Position numbers and translations under genes: made by a program. This document shows, in pieces, positions 54,122-62,490 of a DNA stretch of 64,000 bases (the first letter of the stretch is position 1; each line of letters opens with the position of its first letter). The DNA is taken from assembly GCA_047608975.1 (NCBI GenBank), contig JBLFYM010000006.1:1-64000 (forward strand), in the 5' to 3' direction. Origin of the DNA: GCA-2715965 sp047608975. GTDB taxonomy: Bacteria > Verrucomicrobiota > Verrucomicrobiia > Limisphaerales > JAYPXF01. The notes below the pieces were generated by a model. The model saw only the letters and a program-made list of their open reading frames with translations. It made no database searches and was not told the origin of the DNA.

Positions 54122-54955
54122 TCACCACAGATTGGGATGACTAGCGGCACCCGCTTGCAAAATCCATTGTCGCCTCCGCTTGCCGCCCTTGGACTCAGTC
54201 CCTCGGTGCGTTTCTGAATCAATGACCTCAGTGGGGGATTGATTCAGAAACGCACCGGTGTTGTCGCCGGCGAACTCGACGAAGGGATGATCGAACCGAC
54301 GACGCGCTTCCCGAATCTCCTCCATCACGCGAGCTACGGGTTTCTGATTGAACCGACGGGTTATCATCAGACTTGCACCGCAGAACTCACATGCTCGCGG
54401 ATAGCCTCTCGAAGTCTGAATCGTGATGCGGTTGTAGGAACGATTTGCCAACAAATCGAATCGCGGCCGCACATACTGATCCGGCTCAAAAACTCGATCC
54501 GTCGCGCCTTGGTATCTCGGAAGCAATCTACCGGCCGCGGCGTCACTCACGACCTGTGGCCAGATGCCTTCTGCGCCATTTATCACCACGGTGTCACAAT
54601 GTTGCCGCGCTTCGTCCGGGAGCTGGGAAACGTGCAATCCTCCCATGACCACCTTTACCCCTGCCCTACGGTATTGATTGGCGACGCGATAAGCATCCTC
54701 AATTCGCGCCGTCAGCGAAGAGATCCCCACCAGGTCGAACTGCGGCCAATCCGACACCTCCTCGAGACGATCCACTTCCAGATACTCGATCTCGTGTTCG
54801 CCCGGTGTGAGACCGCCAACCGTAAGGAGACCGAGGCTAGGCAGTGACGCTATCACTTCGCCCCGCCTGACGAATCCCGGCAGCGTGACACCCAGCTTCG
54901 CCAACTCCGGATCGAAAACCCGAACGCCACTCATGGCAATCAGGCCGATCTTCAC
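54122..54955 (-). pseudogene. Truncated B12-binding radical SAM gene
   Basis: The N-terminal ~150 residues form a B12-binding-like domain (VGISSLTARIEDAYRVA; GGLHVSQLPDE) and the next part begins a radical SAM domain. The cluster motif reads SRGYPRACEFC, so the first Cys of the normal CxxxCxxC is replaced by Tyr. After GDNTGAFLNQ (about residue 240) the sequence enters a perfect palindrome and then unrelated codons, so roughly half of the usual 450 or more residues are missing. A functional [4Fe-4S] enzyme is very unlikely. The start at 54955 is intact. Confidence 0.7.
54204..54257. repeat. Perfect 20-bp palindrome with 14-base centre
   Basis: Arms 54204-54223 (CGGTGCGTTTCTGAATCAAT) and 54238-54257 are exact reverse complements. 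The right arm on the plus strand is the place where the radical SAM coding sequence stops matching its family. It could be an inverted duplication made at a deletion joint or a mobile-element end. Confidence 0.85.
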
Positions 54956-54973
54956 TCTACGAGTTCCTTCGTC

Positions 54974-55867
54974 CTACTCACTCGATTCCTTAATTCGATC
55001 AATCGTCTGCGTGACCGCTCGCCACGCATTTCGAACTTGCAGCGTTGGCAACGAAGCTTTGTTTGTTCGCCCCTCCAATTCGGCGACATAAGATTGCAGT
55101 CCGGGAACAAAGGAATTGTTGGTCCGCACCCATTCCCGCCCCTCGGGCAGTCGCGCCATCCCTTCGAATAGGAGTTTGAACCTTGGGGAGTTCTTTTGCC
55201 CAAGCCAACTGATCCGGTTGGCAATCCTCTGTATCCGATTTGACTCTGCCCCTTCCCGCCTCGGCTGAAAGTGCGTGGAAAACTCGTCCAACCGTTGCAT
55301 GAAATGCGCACGCACCCACGCGGGATGCTCAGGACTGAGCTGATCGAAGAATCGAGGCAATTGTTCGAAGATTTCATGTTCGAACGGTTTTGGTGGAAGC
55401 TGACGCGCAGGCGCAAATTCATCGGGAGTGTGAATGGACAAGAACTCGATCGCCCCACAGTAGTCCTCCGCCTCAACGCGTCGATCGACTTCCGCATTAA
55501 GACGAACCTGTTGCTGCGGGTAGACCGCGACAGCGATCCAAAAGAGAGCGACGACCAGCAGCCAACGCCACCGAACGCGATCCTCGTTTCGCGGAGGCAG
55601 ATCGGCGAGTTGACAGCGCATGTCGAACTGGGAACTCAGCACCGCACTCGCCACAGCAAGAATCGGAAAACCCCACAAGGACACCATGAAGGCAGTACCC
55701 AACACGGAAAGGACCTCCTCCTCTTCCAGCGAATTCCGCATCCCACCCATCCCCGCGACGATCGCCTTCGCAAGCGTCCCTCCAAAGAACGTCACGGCCA
55801 AAACTTCACCCAAAGCCGCAGTTAGAACCCAGAGCGAGGCAACCCAAACCGGCGTTTTACAGAGCAC
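54974..55867 (-). CDS. Membrane protein of unknown function, possibly 5'-truncated
   Basis: A 297-residue protein with three or four hydrophobic segments (VWVASLWVLTAALGEVLAVTFFGG; VLGTAFMVSLWGFPILAVASAVL; WRWLLVVALFWIAVAVYP) and a soluble C-terminal domain. No family is recognised. The start is a GTG immediately after an in-frame TAG; upstream of that TAG the same frame stays open and hydrophobic (LAFLGIVSFWRVALMIRVL), which suggests a former longer N-terminus. The 41-bp repeat lies just upstream. It may be a pseudogene. Confidence 0.55.
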   Translation of the reverse strand: MLCKTPVWVASLWVLTAALGEVLAVTFFGGTLAKAIVAGMGGMRNSLEEEEVLSVLGTAFMVSLWGFPILAVASAVLSSQFDMRCQLADLPPRNEDRVRWRWLLVVALFWIAVAVYPQQQVRLNAEVDRRVEAEDYCGAIEFLSIHTPDEFAPARQLPPKPFEHEIFEQLPRFFDQLSPEHPAWVRAHFMQRLDEFSTHFQPRREGAESNRIQRIANRISWLGQKNSPRFKLLFEGMARLPEGREWVRTNNSFVPGLQSYVAELEGRTNKASLPTLQVRNAWRAVTQTIDRIKESSE

Positions 55868-56222
55868 CTACAGAACGCGAATCATCAAGGCCACCCGCCA
55901 GAAGGAGACGATTCCCAAAAACGCCAATGATAGGGGGTTACGCCATGTCTGATGGCTCAGTTTCCCCACGCTCTATTGATCGCAGCCCACCGCCACTGGT
56001 GGGCCTGAATCACGGCTGAGCGGCTGGATTGGGGGAGTGGTGGAAATTCGAACGTGCAACCGTTCAAATCTGGAGAATGATACTCTCTTCGCGCCGTCGT
56101 GTTGCCGCTCAGTCCGTCGACGACGATTCTACAATTCCTTACTATTAGTGGCCAGCTTGGTGCGATTTGGTGCGGTTAACAGACAATGAAGAAATGACAA
56201 AGAAGGCAAAAAACATGAAAAA
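55868..56222. other. Gap between broken membrane gene and tRNA; no supported gene
   Basis: Contains the right copy of the 41-bp inverted repeat, a possible hairpin with GCCCACC/GGTGGGC arms (55984-56003) and no open frame of substance. A short plus-strand frame starts in the 41-bp repeat (MIGGYAMSDGS and on to a stop near 56022) but has no family match. Confidence 0.5.
55918..55958 (+). repeat. 41-bp inverted repeat, right copy
   Basis: Exact reverse complement of 28459-28499. It lies about 265 bases from the 3' end of tRNA-Thr and immediately upstream of the damaged membrane protein gene. Confidence 0.85.
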
Positions 56223-56298
56223 TGGAGCCAGCGATCAGATTCGAACTGATGACCCGTTCATTACGAATGAACTGCTCTACCAACTGAGCTACGCTGGC
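56223..56298 (-). tRNA. tRNA-Thr (anticodon CGT)
   Basis: A 76-base cloverleaf with the CCA end encoded. Acceptor stem GCCAGCG/CGCTGGC, D arm GCTCAGTTGGTAGAGC, anticodon stem GTTCA/TGAAC with loop TTCGTAA (anticodon CGT, reads ACG), T arm ATCAGTTCGAATCTGAT. tRNA 3' ends are frequent integration sites; here the adjacent DNA carries repeat and element debris. Confidence 0.97.
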
Positions 56299-56455
56299 TC
56301 CGGGCTTCGGCCTGAACCGAAAGGAGCGGTAACTTAAAACCGGTTACCAAGCGGGACAAGCCCGAATTGTCAAATTACGTCAACGGAAGAACAGAGGGGC
56401 ACTCCAGCTTGCAAGCGGACAACCAGTCGCCGGACTCCAAGCCGGAGCCAAACCG

Positions 56456-56839
56456 TCACAGCGCCGGGAGATACTGCCCCAAACGTGCCTGAATTTCGGA
56501 CTTACAGATCAGATCCAATGCCCCCGCCTTCACCGCCGCTTCCTGAAGCGCCGGCATGGGATTGAATGATGCCAGCAGAATCTTGGGATGATTCTCCCGC
56601 TGCGTCATCGCCTGCGTAAAGGCGAGTCCGTTGATCCCGGGCATTTTGAAGTCCACCAGCACCAGATCAATGGAAGCAATGTCTTCGTAGGCCAAGGCTT
56701 GATCCGCCGCCTCCAGTACGTCCACGACATCCACATTGAATCGACGTGGAAGCAACATTCGCATCGCCTCCCGGAAGTCCGCGTTGTCGTCCACAATCAG
56801 GACTCTCATCTTGCCGGTGTTTTCTTCCGCTGTGCTCAT
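56456..56839 (-). CDS. Single-domain (CheY-like) response regulator
   Basis: A 127-residue receiver domain without output domain. Start at ATG 56839; an acidic pair in IVDDN, the phospho-acceptor Asp in LVLVDFKMPG, and a Lys in ICKSE. It is encoded downstream of the LuxR-type regulator on the same strand with a 132-base gap, so the two may act in one phosphorelay with an unlinked kinase. Confidence 0.85.
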   Translation of the reverse strand: MSTAEENTGKMRVLIVDDNADFREAMRMLLPRRFNVDVVDVLEAADQALAYEDIASIDLVLVDFKMPGINGLAFTQAMTQRENHPKILLASFNPMPALQEAAVKAGALDLICKSEIQARLGQYLPAL

Positions 56840-56971
56840 GACGTTTGGGGGCTGAGTTCGGAACCCGCCGTAAACTGTTCGGTCTTCGATAAAAAGAATC
56901 GTATCCGACGAGATTGTCCATCGGGCCAAGACCTGAATTCTCACCGCCGGAAAAGCACTGAACCGGTGCGA

Positions 56972-57637
56972 TTAGTCCACCGAAACCAACCCGGTGCGAA
57001 CCGCATAGCGCACCAATCCGGCAATGTCATGAATCCCCAGACGCCCCATCAACTGGGTGCGGTGGGTTTCCACCGTTTTCACGCTGACGTTCAGCATCGC
57101 GGCTATCTCTTTCGTGCTCTTGCCTTCAGCAATCAGCTGCAAAATTTCCCGCTGGCGCGGAGTCAGCACTTCCTTCGCGTTGCTCTGGCCACTGGACAAC
57201 GCGATCAGATTGTCGATCACACCCTTGCTGATCACCGGGCTCAAATAAGTCTCTCCCTTGCACACTGCATCTAGTGCGAGCTTCAATTCCACCGTCGCGG
57301 CGTCCTTGATGAGGTAACCCGCCGCCCCGGCTTTCAAGGCCTTGATCACATACTCTTCATTGGTATGCATCGAGAGAATCAACACCTTGATATGCGAGTG
57401 ATCCTTGGAAATACGCTCAGCGACCTCCAAGCCGTTGAGGCCTTTCATCACCACATCGATGATGGCGACATTCGGGTTGTGCTGCTTCACCAACTCGAGG
57501 GTTTCGCGACCATCACCCGCCTCCGCCACGACATCCACGCCCGGAATATCCTCCAGCAACGACTTGATGCCGGCGCGCACCAATCGGTGATCGTCAGCCA
57601 ATAGGACCCGGATTCTTTCAGATGGTTCGGCGCTCAT
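56972..57637 (-). CDS. NarL/LuxR-type response regulator
   Basis: A 221-residue protein: receiver domain (acidic pair in LLADDH, phospho-acceptor Asp in VAIIDVVMKG, Lys in YLIKDA) and C-terminal LuxR helix-turn-helix (LTPRQREILQLIAEGKSTKEIAAML and VKTVETHRTQLM). Start at ATG 57637. No histidine kinase is encoded nearby. It would activate or repress transcription upon phosphorylation; targets unknown. Confidence 0.92.
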   Translation of the reverse strand: MSAEPSERIRVLLADDHRLVRAGIKSLLEDIPGVDVVAEAGDGRETLELVKQHNPNVAIIDVVMKGLNGLEVAERISKDHSHIKVLILSMHTNEEYVIKALKAGAAGYLIKDAATVELKLALDAVCKGETYLSPVISKGVIDNLIALSSGQSNAKEVLTPRQREILQLIAEGKSTKEIAAMLNVSVKTVETHRTQLMGRLGIHDIAGLVRYAVRTGLVSVD

Positions 57638-57774
57638 GGGGGGGAGAACTTCGTCGAGCATTGCCCTGAAAAACAACTGCCACAAGGCAAAATAAAGGCA
57701 TCCGGAAGAACAAAGCTCGCTTGGAAACCACTGCCAAAGGCCAATTGCTGTCCTCCAAAGGGGCTCTGGTACGA

Positions 57775-59160
57775 CTACTTTTTCCTTCGACGGTTCTTCT
57801 TCGCCGTCTTCTTGTTCTTGGCGTAGCTCTTCGGAAGAGTAGCGACCCAGGCACCGATCTTGGCTCGCAGATTCGCCACGACTCTTGGATTCTCTTTGGA
57901 GACGTCATTCAGCTCCGATGGATCTTGGGACAGATCGTAGAGCGTCACCGGTCCACGAGGGTTTCCGCTGGCGTGCAATTTCCACTTCCCGTCGCGGATG
58001 GAGGGTTTGCCGTTCTCGCTGCTGACGCGCCAGAGCAGCGGCTCCTCGCGAGATCGATCGGCACCTTTCCAGATGTCATTGACATTCTCTCCGATCATTC
58101 CAGCCGCTTTCGGATCGAGTGTGATCCCGGCGATGTTGCAGAGCGTGGGCAACCAATCGAAGCCGGAGAAGATGGAGGTCTCGTTGACCTTGCCAGCCGG
58201 AACCTGTCCGGGCCAACGGATGATGAAGGGCGCACGCACGCCGCCTTCAAACTGGTTATGTTTACCGCCCCGTAATCCACCGGCGTAACCGAGCATATTG
58301 CGGGAGTATTCGACGCGTGATGAATCCTTATACGCGTCACCGGCAAGCTTGACCGGTGCCGGGCCGTGATCGCTGGAGAAGACCACGATGGTGTTCTCGC
58401 GAAGTCCCAAATCATCCAATTTTTTCAATAACCGCCCGACCTGCAGGTCGAGGGAGTAGACATCGCCGAGATAATTCCTCATCCCAGCTGCAAGATCGCC
58501 TTCGATGGCAAGCGCGTTGTCAAACTTGTCCTGCATGTGTCGCCCGAAGTCCGAGCGTTTGAATTCAACGTCCTTGAAGCGATTGGCCAACGAGGGTACG
58601 GGTCCGACCGGGAAGTGGGTAATGTGTCCCCAGATGTTCACATAGAACGGCACATCCCTGTTCTTCTCGATCCAACGGGTAGCGGCTTCGAACAGCCCCT
58701 CATCCCGTCCGCCCTCGCTCGTCTTGTTCGCTCCGATCACTTTGACAGTATCGAGTCCGTAAGTGCCGTCCGCTTCATCGGGTCCCATGTGCCATTTGCC
58801 AAAGTGACCGGTTCGATAGCCCCGCTTCTTCAGCAACTCGGTGACGGTCGTCTTTCCGGCGAATCCGTAGTCGGCCATGTATTTCGGGAAACTTGCCGGA
58901 TGCCGGGAAGTCATGAATCCCGTGCGACTTGGACAACAGGTGACTCCGGTCACATAGAACTGCCGGAACGAAGTCCCTTCAGCCGCGAGTTTATCGATCG
59001 CGGGTGTGCGCGCGTAGGGATGGCCGTAGCAACCCAGATCACCGAATCCAAGATCATCGGCGAAAACGAATATGACATTTGGTGGCCGAATCTCAGCTGC
59101 CTGCAACGGAACGAAGAGTGCCAGAGCCAGGGCCGAGAGAAGTGAGTGCAGCAGTTTCAT
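57775..59160 (-). CDS. Secreted sulfatase, second copy
   Basis: A 461-residue sulfatase with signal peptide (MKLLHSLLSALALALFVPLQAAE). The formylglycine motif is CCPSR in TCCPSRTGFMTSR, metal residues are in FVFADDLG and FSSDHGPAP, and GKWHMG carries the active-site Lys and His. It differs clearly from the sulfatase at 26641 (CGPTR). The C-terminus is Lys-rich (KKTAKKNRRRKK), unusual for an exported enzyme. The DUF192 lipoprotein gene upstream is five bases away. Confidence 0.92.
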   Translation of the reverse strand: MKLLHSLLSALALALFVPLQAAEIRPPNVIFVFADDLGFGDLGCYGHPYARTPAIDKLAAEGTSFRQFYVTGVTCCPSRTGFMTSRHPASFPKYMADYGFAGKTTVTELLKKRGYRTGHFGKWHMGPDEADGTYGLDTVKVIGANKTSEGGRDEGLFEAATRWIEKNRDVPFYVNIWGHITHFPVGPVPSLANRFKDVEFKRSDFGRHMQDKFDNALAIEGDLAAGMRNYLGDVYSLDLQVGRLLKKLDDLGLRENTIVVFSSDHGPAPVKLAGDAYKDSSRVEYSRNMLGYAGGLRGGKHNQFEGGVRAPFIIRWPGQVPAGKVNETSIFSGFDWLPTLCNIAGITLDPKAAGMIGENVNDIWKGADRSREEPLLWRVSSENGKPSIRDGKWKLHASGNPRGPVTLYDLSQDPSELNDVSKENPRVVANLRAKIGAWVATLPKSYAKNKKTAKKNRRRKK

Positions 59161-59164
59161 TGTT

Positions 59165-59719
59165 TTAACGACGGCCAAAGAACGTGTCACTGAAGGTGCC
59201 TTTTTCAGTGCGAATCGTCATGCCCGCCTTCACGCCGTATTTCTCAAACCAGCCCTGGTTCATCTCCAGCACGTACTGAATCTGAAAGGACTTTGAGGGG
59301 ACGGTATTCTCATTCAATGGCTCAAGCGGATAGATCTCACGGATTTTTCCGTCCGGATCGATGTAAGCGACATCCAAGGGAACCGTGGTATTCCGCATCC
59401 AGAAGGCCTGTTGACTTACGGAGTTGAAGATGAAGATCATCCCCTCCATTTCACCCATGCTGGTGCGATACATCATGCCCATTTGGCGCTGATTTGGCGT
59501 GGCGGCAATTTCGGAATCGATCACGTGTGGTCCCACCCAAAGTTTGATCATGGGGAGTTTCGACTGCGCCTTGGATTCCGGGCCTGCGGATTTTGCCGCC
59601 TCCTGGGCGGCCGGCCTGGCTGCGGGTCCCGCGCCGCCGGATGCCCCGGCGGGAGGTTGGCTACAGCCCAACGCGAGCAGACATACAGCGCCAAAAATGA
59701 ACAAAACGATTCGGTCCAT
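59165..59719 (-). CDS. DUF192 lipoprotein
   Basis: A 184-residue protein. Lipobox LLALGCSQ after a short signal sequence (ATG at 59719), an Ala/Pro-rich linker, then a DUF192 domain with GMMYRTSMGEMEGMIFIF, FWMRNTTVPLDVAYID and VLEMNQGWFEKYGVKAG. DUF192 proteins are small beta domains of unknown function, often exported. Translation of the following sulfatase gene is likely coupled. Confidence 0.88.
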   Translation of the reverse strand: MDRIVLFIFGAVCLLALGCSQPPAGASGGAGPAARPAAQEAAKSAGPESKAQSKLPMIKLWVGPHVIDSEIAATPNQRQMGMMYRTSMGEMEGMIFIFNSVSQQAFWMRNTTVPLDVAYIDPDGKIREIYPLEPLNENTVPSKSFQIQYVLEMNQGWFEKYGVKAGMTIRTEKGTFSDTFFGRR

Positions 59720-59783
59720 GCGCGAACGTTGTGTAATCGGCCCGGGGTTGGCAACCGAAATTGAAAACCGCGACAAGCGCCGT

Positions 59784-61130
59784 TCAGCGAGAGAACTTCA
59801 GGCGGACGATCGAGTCGGGTTTGATGCTCACTTTTCCAACTCCGGGCAGATCCATGATCGCGTTGGTCGAGTTCAACACATTCAGTTCACCGGACAATCG
59901 GCCGCGACCGCTCAGGTAGATTCGCGTGGCGTTGGTCGCGATCGCCTTATTCAGACTGCTCCCCGCAAAATTCATCTGGCGAACGCTGGCGAAGGGGAGG
60001 TTCAGCCATTGCTTGTCCGATTGAAAACGGAACACGCCGTTCGTCATGACATCCAGGCGCCCGCCCTGGACCCGATTGTGCAAAACGAGATCAAACGTCG
60101 GGTGACTCACCACCGTCATCGGAGTAAAGGAGGCTCCATCCCATCGACTCACCCGCAAATCGCTGATCCGCATCGCGCCCTGACCCTGGTGCACAAATCG
60201 AATTCCTTTGCCACCCGCGCTCCATCCTTTGGGATCGATCCACTTCTTAATCAGACGGCCGTCCGCCATGATGCTGACCGACTTCCCTTTTTCGCTGCAG
60301 AAGATGGAATACACGGAGTTGGTTCGGCTCGGCGGGAAGTTCTGTGAGACGCGCTCGAGCTGCCTGATTTCGCCTTCCTTTGGCACCACCCGCAATTCCG
60401 TCTGATGATTGCTGATCCAGAGGCTGTAGAAAGGGGCAAAGTCGGGTTCCAAATGACGGGCATTGAGGCTGATCGGTTCGAGCGAATCGGTGTGGAGCCC
60501 AATCGCCAAAGAGAAGAAGCCAGCCCATTGCAGCCGGAAATCGATACGCACCTCATTCGGCAGATTCAGATTCCGCGCGACTGACGAAGCGGTCGTGGAG
60601 ACGAACGCACCGTTGCTCAGCAGCCACTTACCCACCGCAATTCCCTTGATTGCCGTCATGTCACCATGCGTCCAGAGGCTGTCGTCCTGAGGGCCTTCAT
60701 ACAGATCCGTCGCATTCGTACCCCGAGGCCACACCGAACGCACGCGATCGCGCGGGATCATCAGCTTACCCACCGCGGCGGTTTCCATTTCAAAACCGTT
60801 GGTGGTGATCGATATCAACCGGCCGGTCAACTCGTCGCCATTGGCCATCTGAATCACACTGCGACCTGCCCTCGCCAGCTTGGATTCGCCCGGGCCAAGG
60901 TAGATCCCCATCACATTGGTCTTCCCAAACCACGCCGCTGCCTTGAACGACGGGTGTCGCCACTTCACACCTTTGGAGCCATCGAATTCGTGAAACACCC
61001 CGCGCAACGTATCCCCATTGCGAAAATGGATACTCGGCCCGTCCTCCTCAGCCCCGGCGGTGGTCCCGGTTGACGCGGCCAGCGTGAGCAGTGCGACCGT
61101 GGCTAAAGCTGCAAATCGTTTTGGAAACAT
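59784..61130 (-). CDS. Secreted paralogue C of an uncharacterised three-gene family
   Basis: A 448-residue exported protein (signal MFPKRFAALATVALLTLAAS). It shares with the next two genes a short beta domain (IHFRNGDTLRGVFHEF), a lectin/LamG-like middle part, the segment RVSRWDG, and a C-terminal repeat of the first domain (HNRVQGGRLDVM; FASVRQMNF). The ATG lies one base after the stop of paralogue B. No catalytic motif is evident; carbohydrate or surface-polymer binding is a guess from the fold. Confidence 0.7.
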   Translation of the reverse strand: MFPKRFAALATVALLTLAASTGTTAGAEEDGPSIHFRNGDTLRGVFHEFDGSKGVKWRHPSFKAAAWFGKTNVMGIYLGPGESKLARAGRSVIQMANGDELTGRLISITTNGFEMETAAVGKLMIPRDRVRSVWPRGTNATDLYEGPQDDSLWTHGDMTAIKGIAVGKWLLSNGAFVSTTASSVARNLNLPNEVRIDFRLQWAGFFSLAIGLHTDSLEPISLNARHLEPDFAPFYSLWISNHQTELRVVPKEGEIRQLERVSQNFPPSRTNSVYSIFCSEKGKSVSIMADGRLIKKWIDPKGWSAGGKGIRFVHQGQGAMRISDLRVSRWDGASFTPMTVVSHPTFDLVLHNRVQGGRLDVMTNGVFRFQSDKQWLNLPFASVRQMNFAGSSLNKAIATNATRIYLSGRGRLSGELNVLNSTNAIMDLPGVGKVSIKPDSIVRLKFSR

Positions 61131-61131
61131 C

Positions 61132-62490
61132 TTAGTCAAAGATCCACCTCTTTTGTAAACCTCCCCCGGGAAGCAGCAGCGCTCCGGCGCGAGCCTTACC
61201 GTCAAATTTCATTTCCGTCACCCAATCCGCTGCAAATCGAATGGGGCCAAAGAGAACGGTATGACCACTTGCGCGTCGGTTTGTGCCGCCGCGCTCCGGC
61301 CAATCCAGATCTTTCATCTGTAGAGTGAGGCGTTCGTCGGTCGAGAGCGCTGCCTGGACGCCAGGAGTCGCTGATCCGTAGATCGAGAACAGCGGGGTGG
61401 GGAAATTGATCTGCTGCACACGCTGGACGGGCAATGACAGGTCAAGTTTCTCGGCATTGAAGCTCAGTTTGTCGCCCGCGATTTCACCCACCGTCCCCGC
61501 GAAGGTATCTCGATTCACCAACCGAATCACGGGCTTGATGGCGTTCGTGACGACGGTTGATCCAGTGTCCTCAAAGCCACCATCCCATTCAGAGACGCGG
61601 ATTTCACCGATATTCACCGAGTAGGTATGCGAATTGAAGGAGATCCCACTTTGATCCCCTTCCAGTGTGCCCGGATCATTCCACTTCTGGATCAGGCGAC
61701 CGTTGACCAGGATCGCGAGCACCGACGAAACCCGATCGATTCGCAACTCCACATCCAAGGGTCGGCTCCCATTCATCAGCGGCAGACGGGTGGAAGTTCC
61801 GATCACAGACGGTCCGATTCCGTTGCCACGGGTCACGTTCACGTAGGAGCCGCCAATGGTGAATTCATATCCTTTGTGCGCGTAGTTGTAGCGTTCGAAA
61901 CTGTCAGTGAAGATCCCGACCTTGAGATTCAGGCTGTTCAGCCAGGTCAGTCGCAGTTTCACCTTCACACGCGGGGGCAGTTTAAACTTCTTGGCGATGA
62001 ACGCGTTCTGTCCCCCGACCAGTGCGCCGTTGCGAAACCACCAGGTATTGGGAACACCGACATTCCACTCAGCCAACGAATTCGGCCCTTCATAAATGGA
62101 CGCGGAACCATGAAAGAACGAAAGGGATTTCAGCGCCTCACGTGGCGCCGTCAATTCACCGGCAAACCAGGATCGGAACTTGAGTTCACGTTTTCCGAGC
62201 GAGATGAGATCACCATAGAGAGTATCCCCGTTGAAGAAGCTGAAACGGCAGGAGTAACCGGAAGCCTGCTGCCTCACCGATTCCTGTTGAAACCGAATCG
62301 AAGTCACTGCGTCCGGTGCCACCCCAATTGGCGAATCGGCCATCGGGGAGTTCCAGAGGATTCCATCCTTACCCCCAAACGACATCAACTGACCGCGCAA
62401 ACGGGAGCCGTCGAGAAAACCCACCTCATCCTGCCCCTTGGAAAGGCAGGCGCAAAAAAGAAGTAAAATAATCAGCAACCGCCGGTTCAT
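61132..62490 (-). CDS. Secreted paralogue B of an uncharacterised three-gene family
   Basis: A 452-residue protein with signal sequence MNRRLLIILLLFCACLSKGQ. Same plan as its neighbours: FLDGSRLRGQLMSF, a central jelly-roll-like region with VNGRLIQKWNDPGTLEG, RVSEWDG, and the second small domain (LVNRDTFAGTVGEI; VQRVQQINFP). The start overlaps the paralogue A stop by four bases (ATGA). Function unknown. Confidence 0.7.
   Translation of the reverse strand: MNRRLLIILLLFCACLSKGQDEVGFLDGSRLRGQLMSFGGKDGILWNSPMADSPIGVAPDAVTSIRFQQESVRQQASGYSCRFSFFNGDTLYGDLISLGKRELKFRSWFAGELTAPREALKSLSFFHGSASIYEGPNSLAEWNVGVPNTWWFRNGALVGGQNAFIAKKFKLPPRVKVKLRLTWLNSLNLKVGIFTDSFERYNYAHKGYEFTIGGSYVNVTRGNGIGPSVIGTSTRLPLMNGSRPLDVELRIDRVSSVLAILVNGRLIQKWNDPGTLEGDQSGISFNSHTYSVNIGEIRVSEWDGGFEDTGSTVVTNAIKPVIRLVNRDTFAGTVGEIAGDKLSFNAEKLDLSLPVQRVQQINFPTPLFSIYGSATPGVQAALSTDERLTLQMKDLDWPERGGTNRRASGHTVLFGPIRFAADWVTEMKFDGKARAGALLLPGGGLQKRWIFD

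Noticed and set aside
56036..56080. TTCGAA-containing stretch resembling a tRNA T arm near the tRNA-Thr gene
   Set aside because: The flanking bases do not pair into a T stem and no acceptor or anticodon arm can be built.
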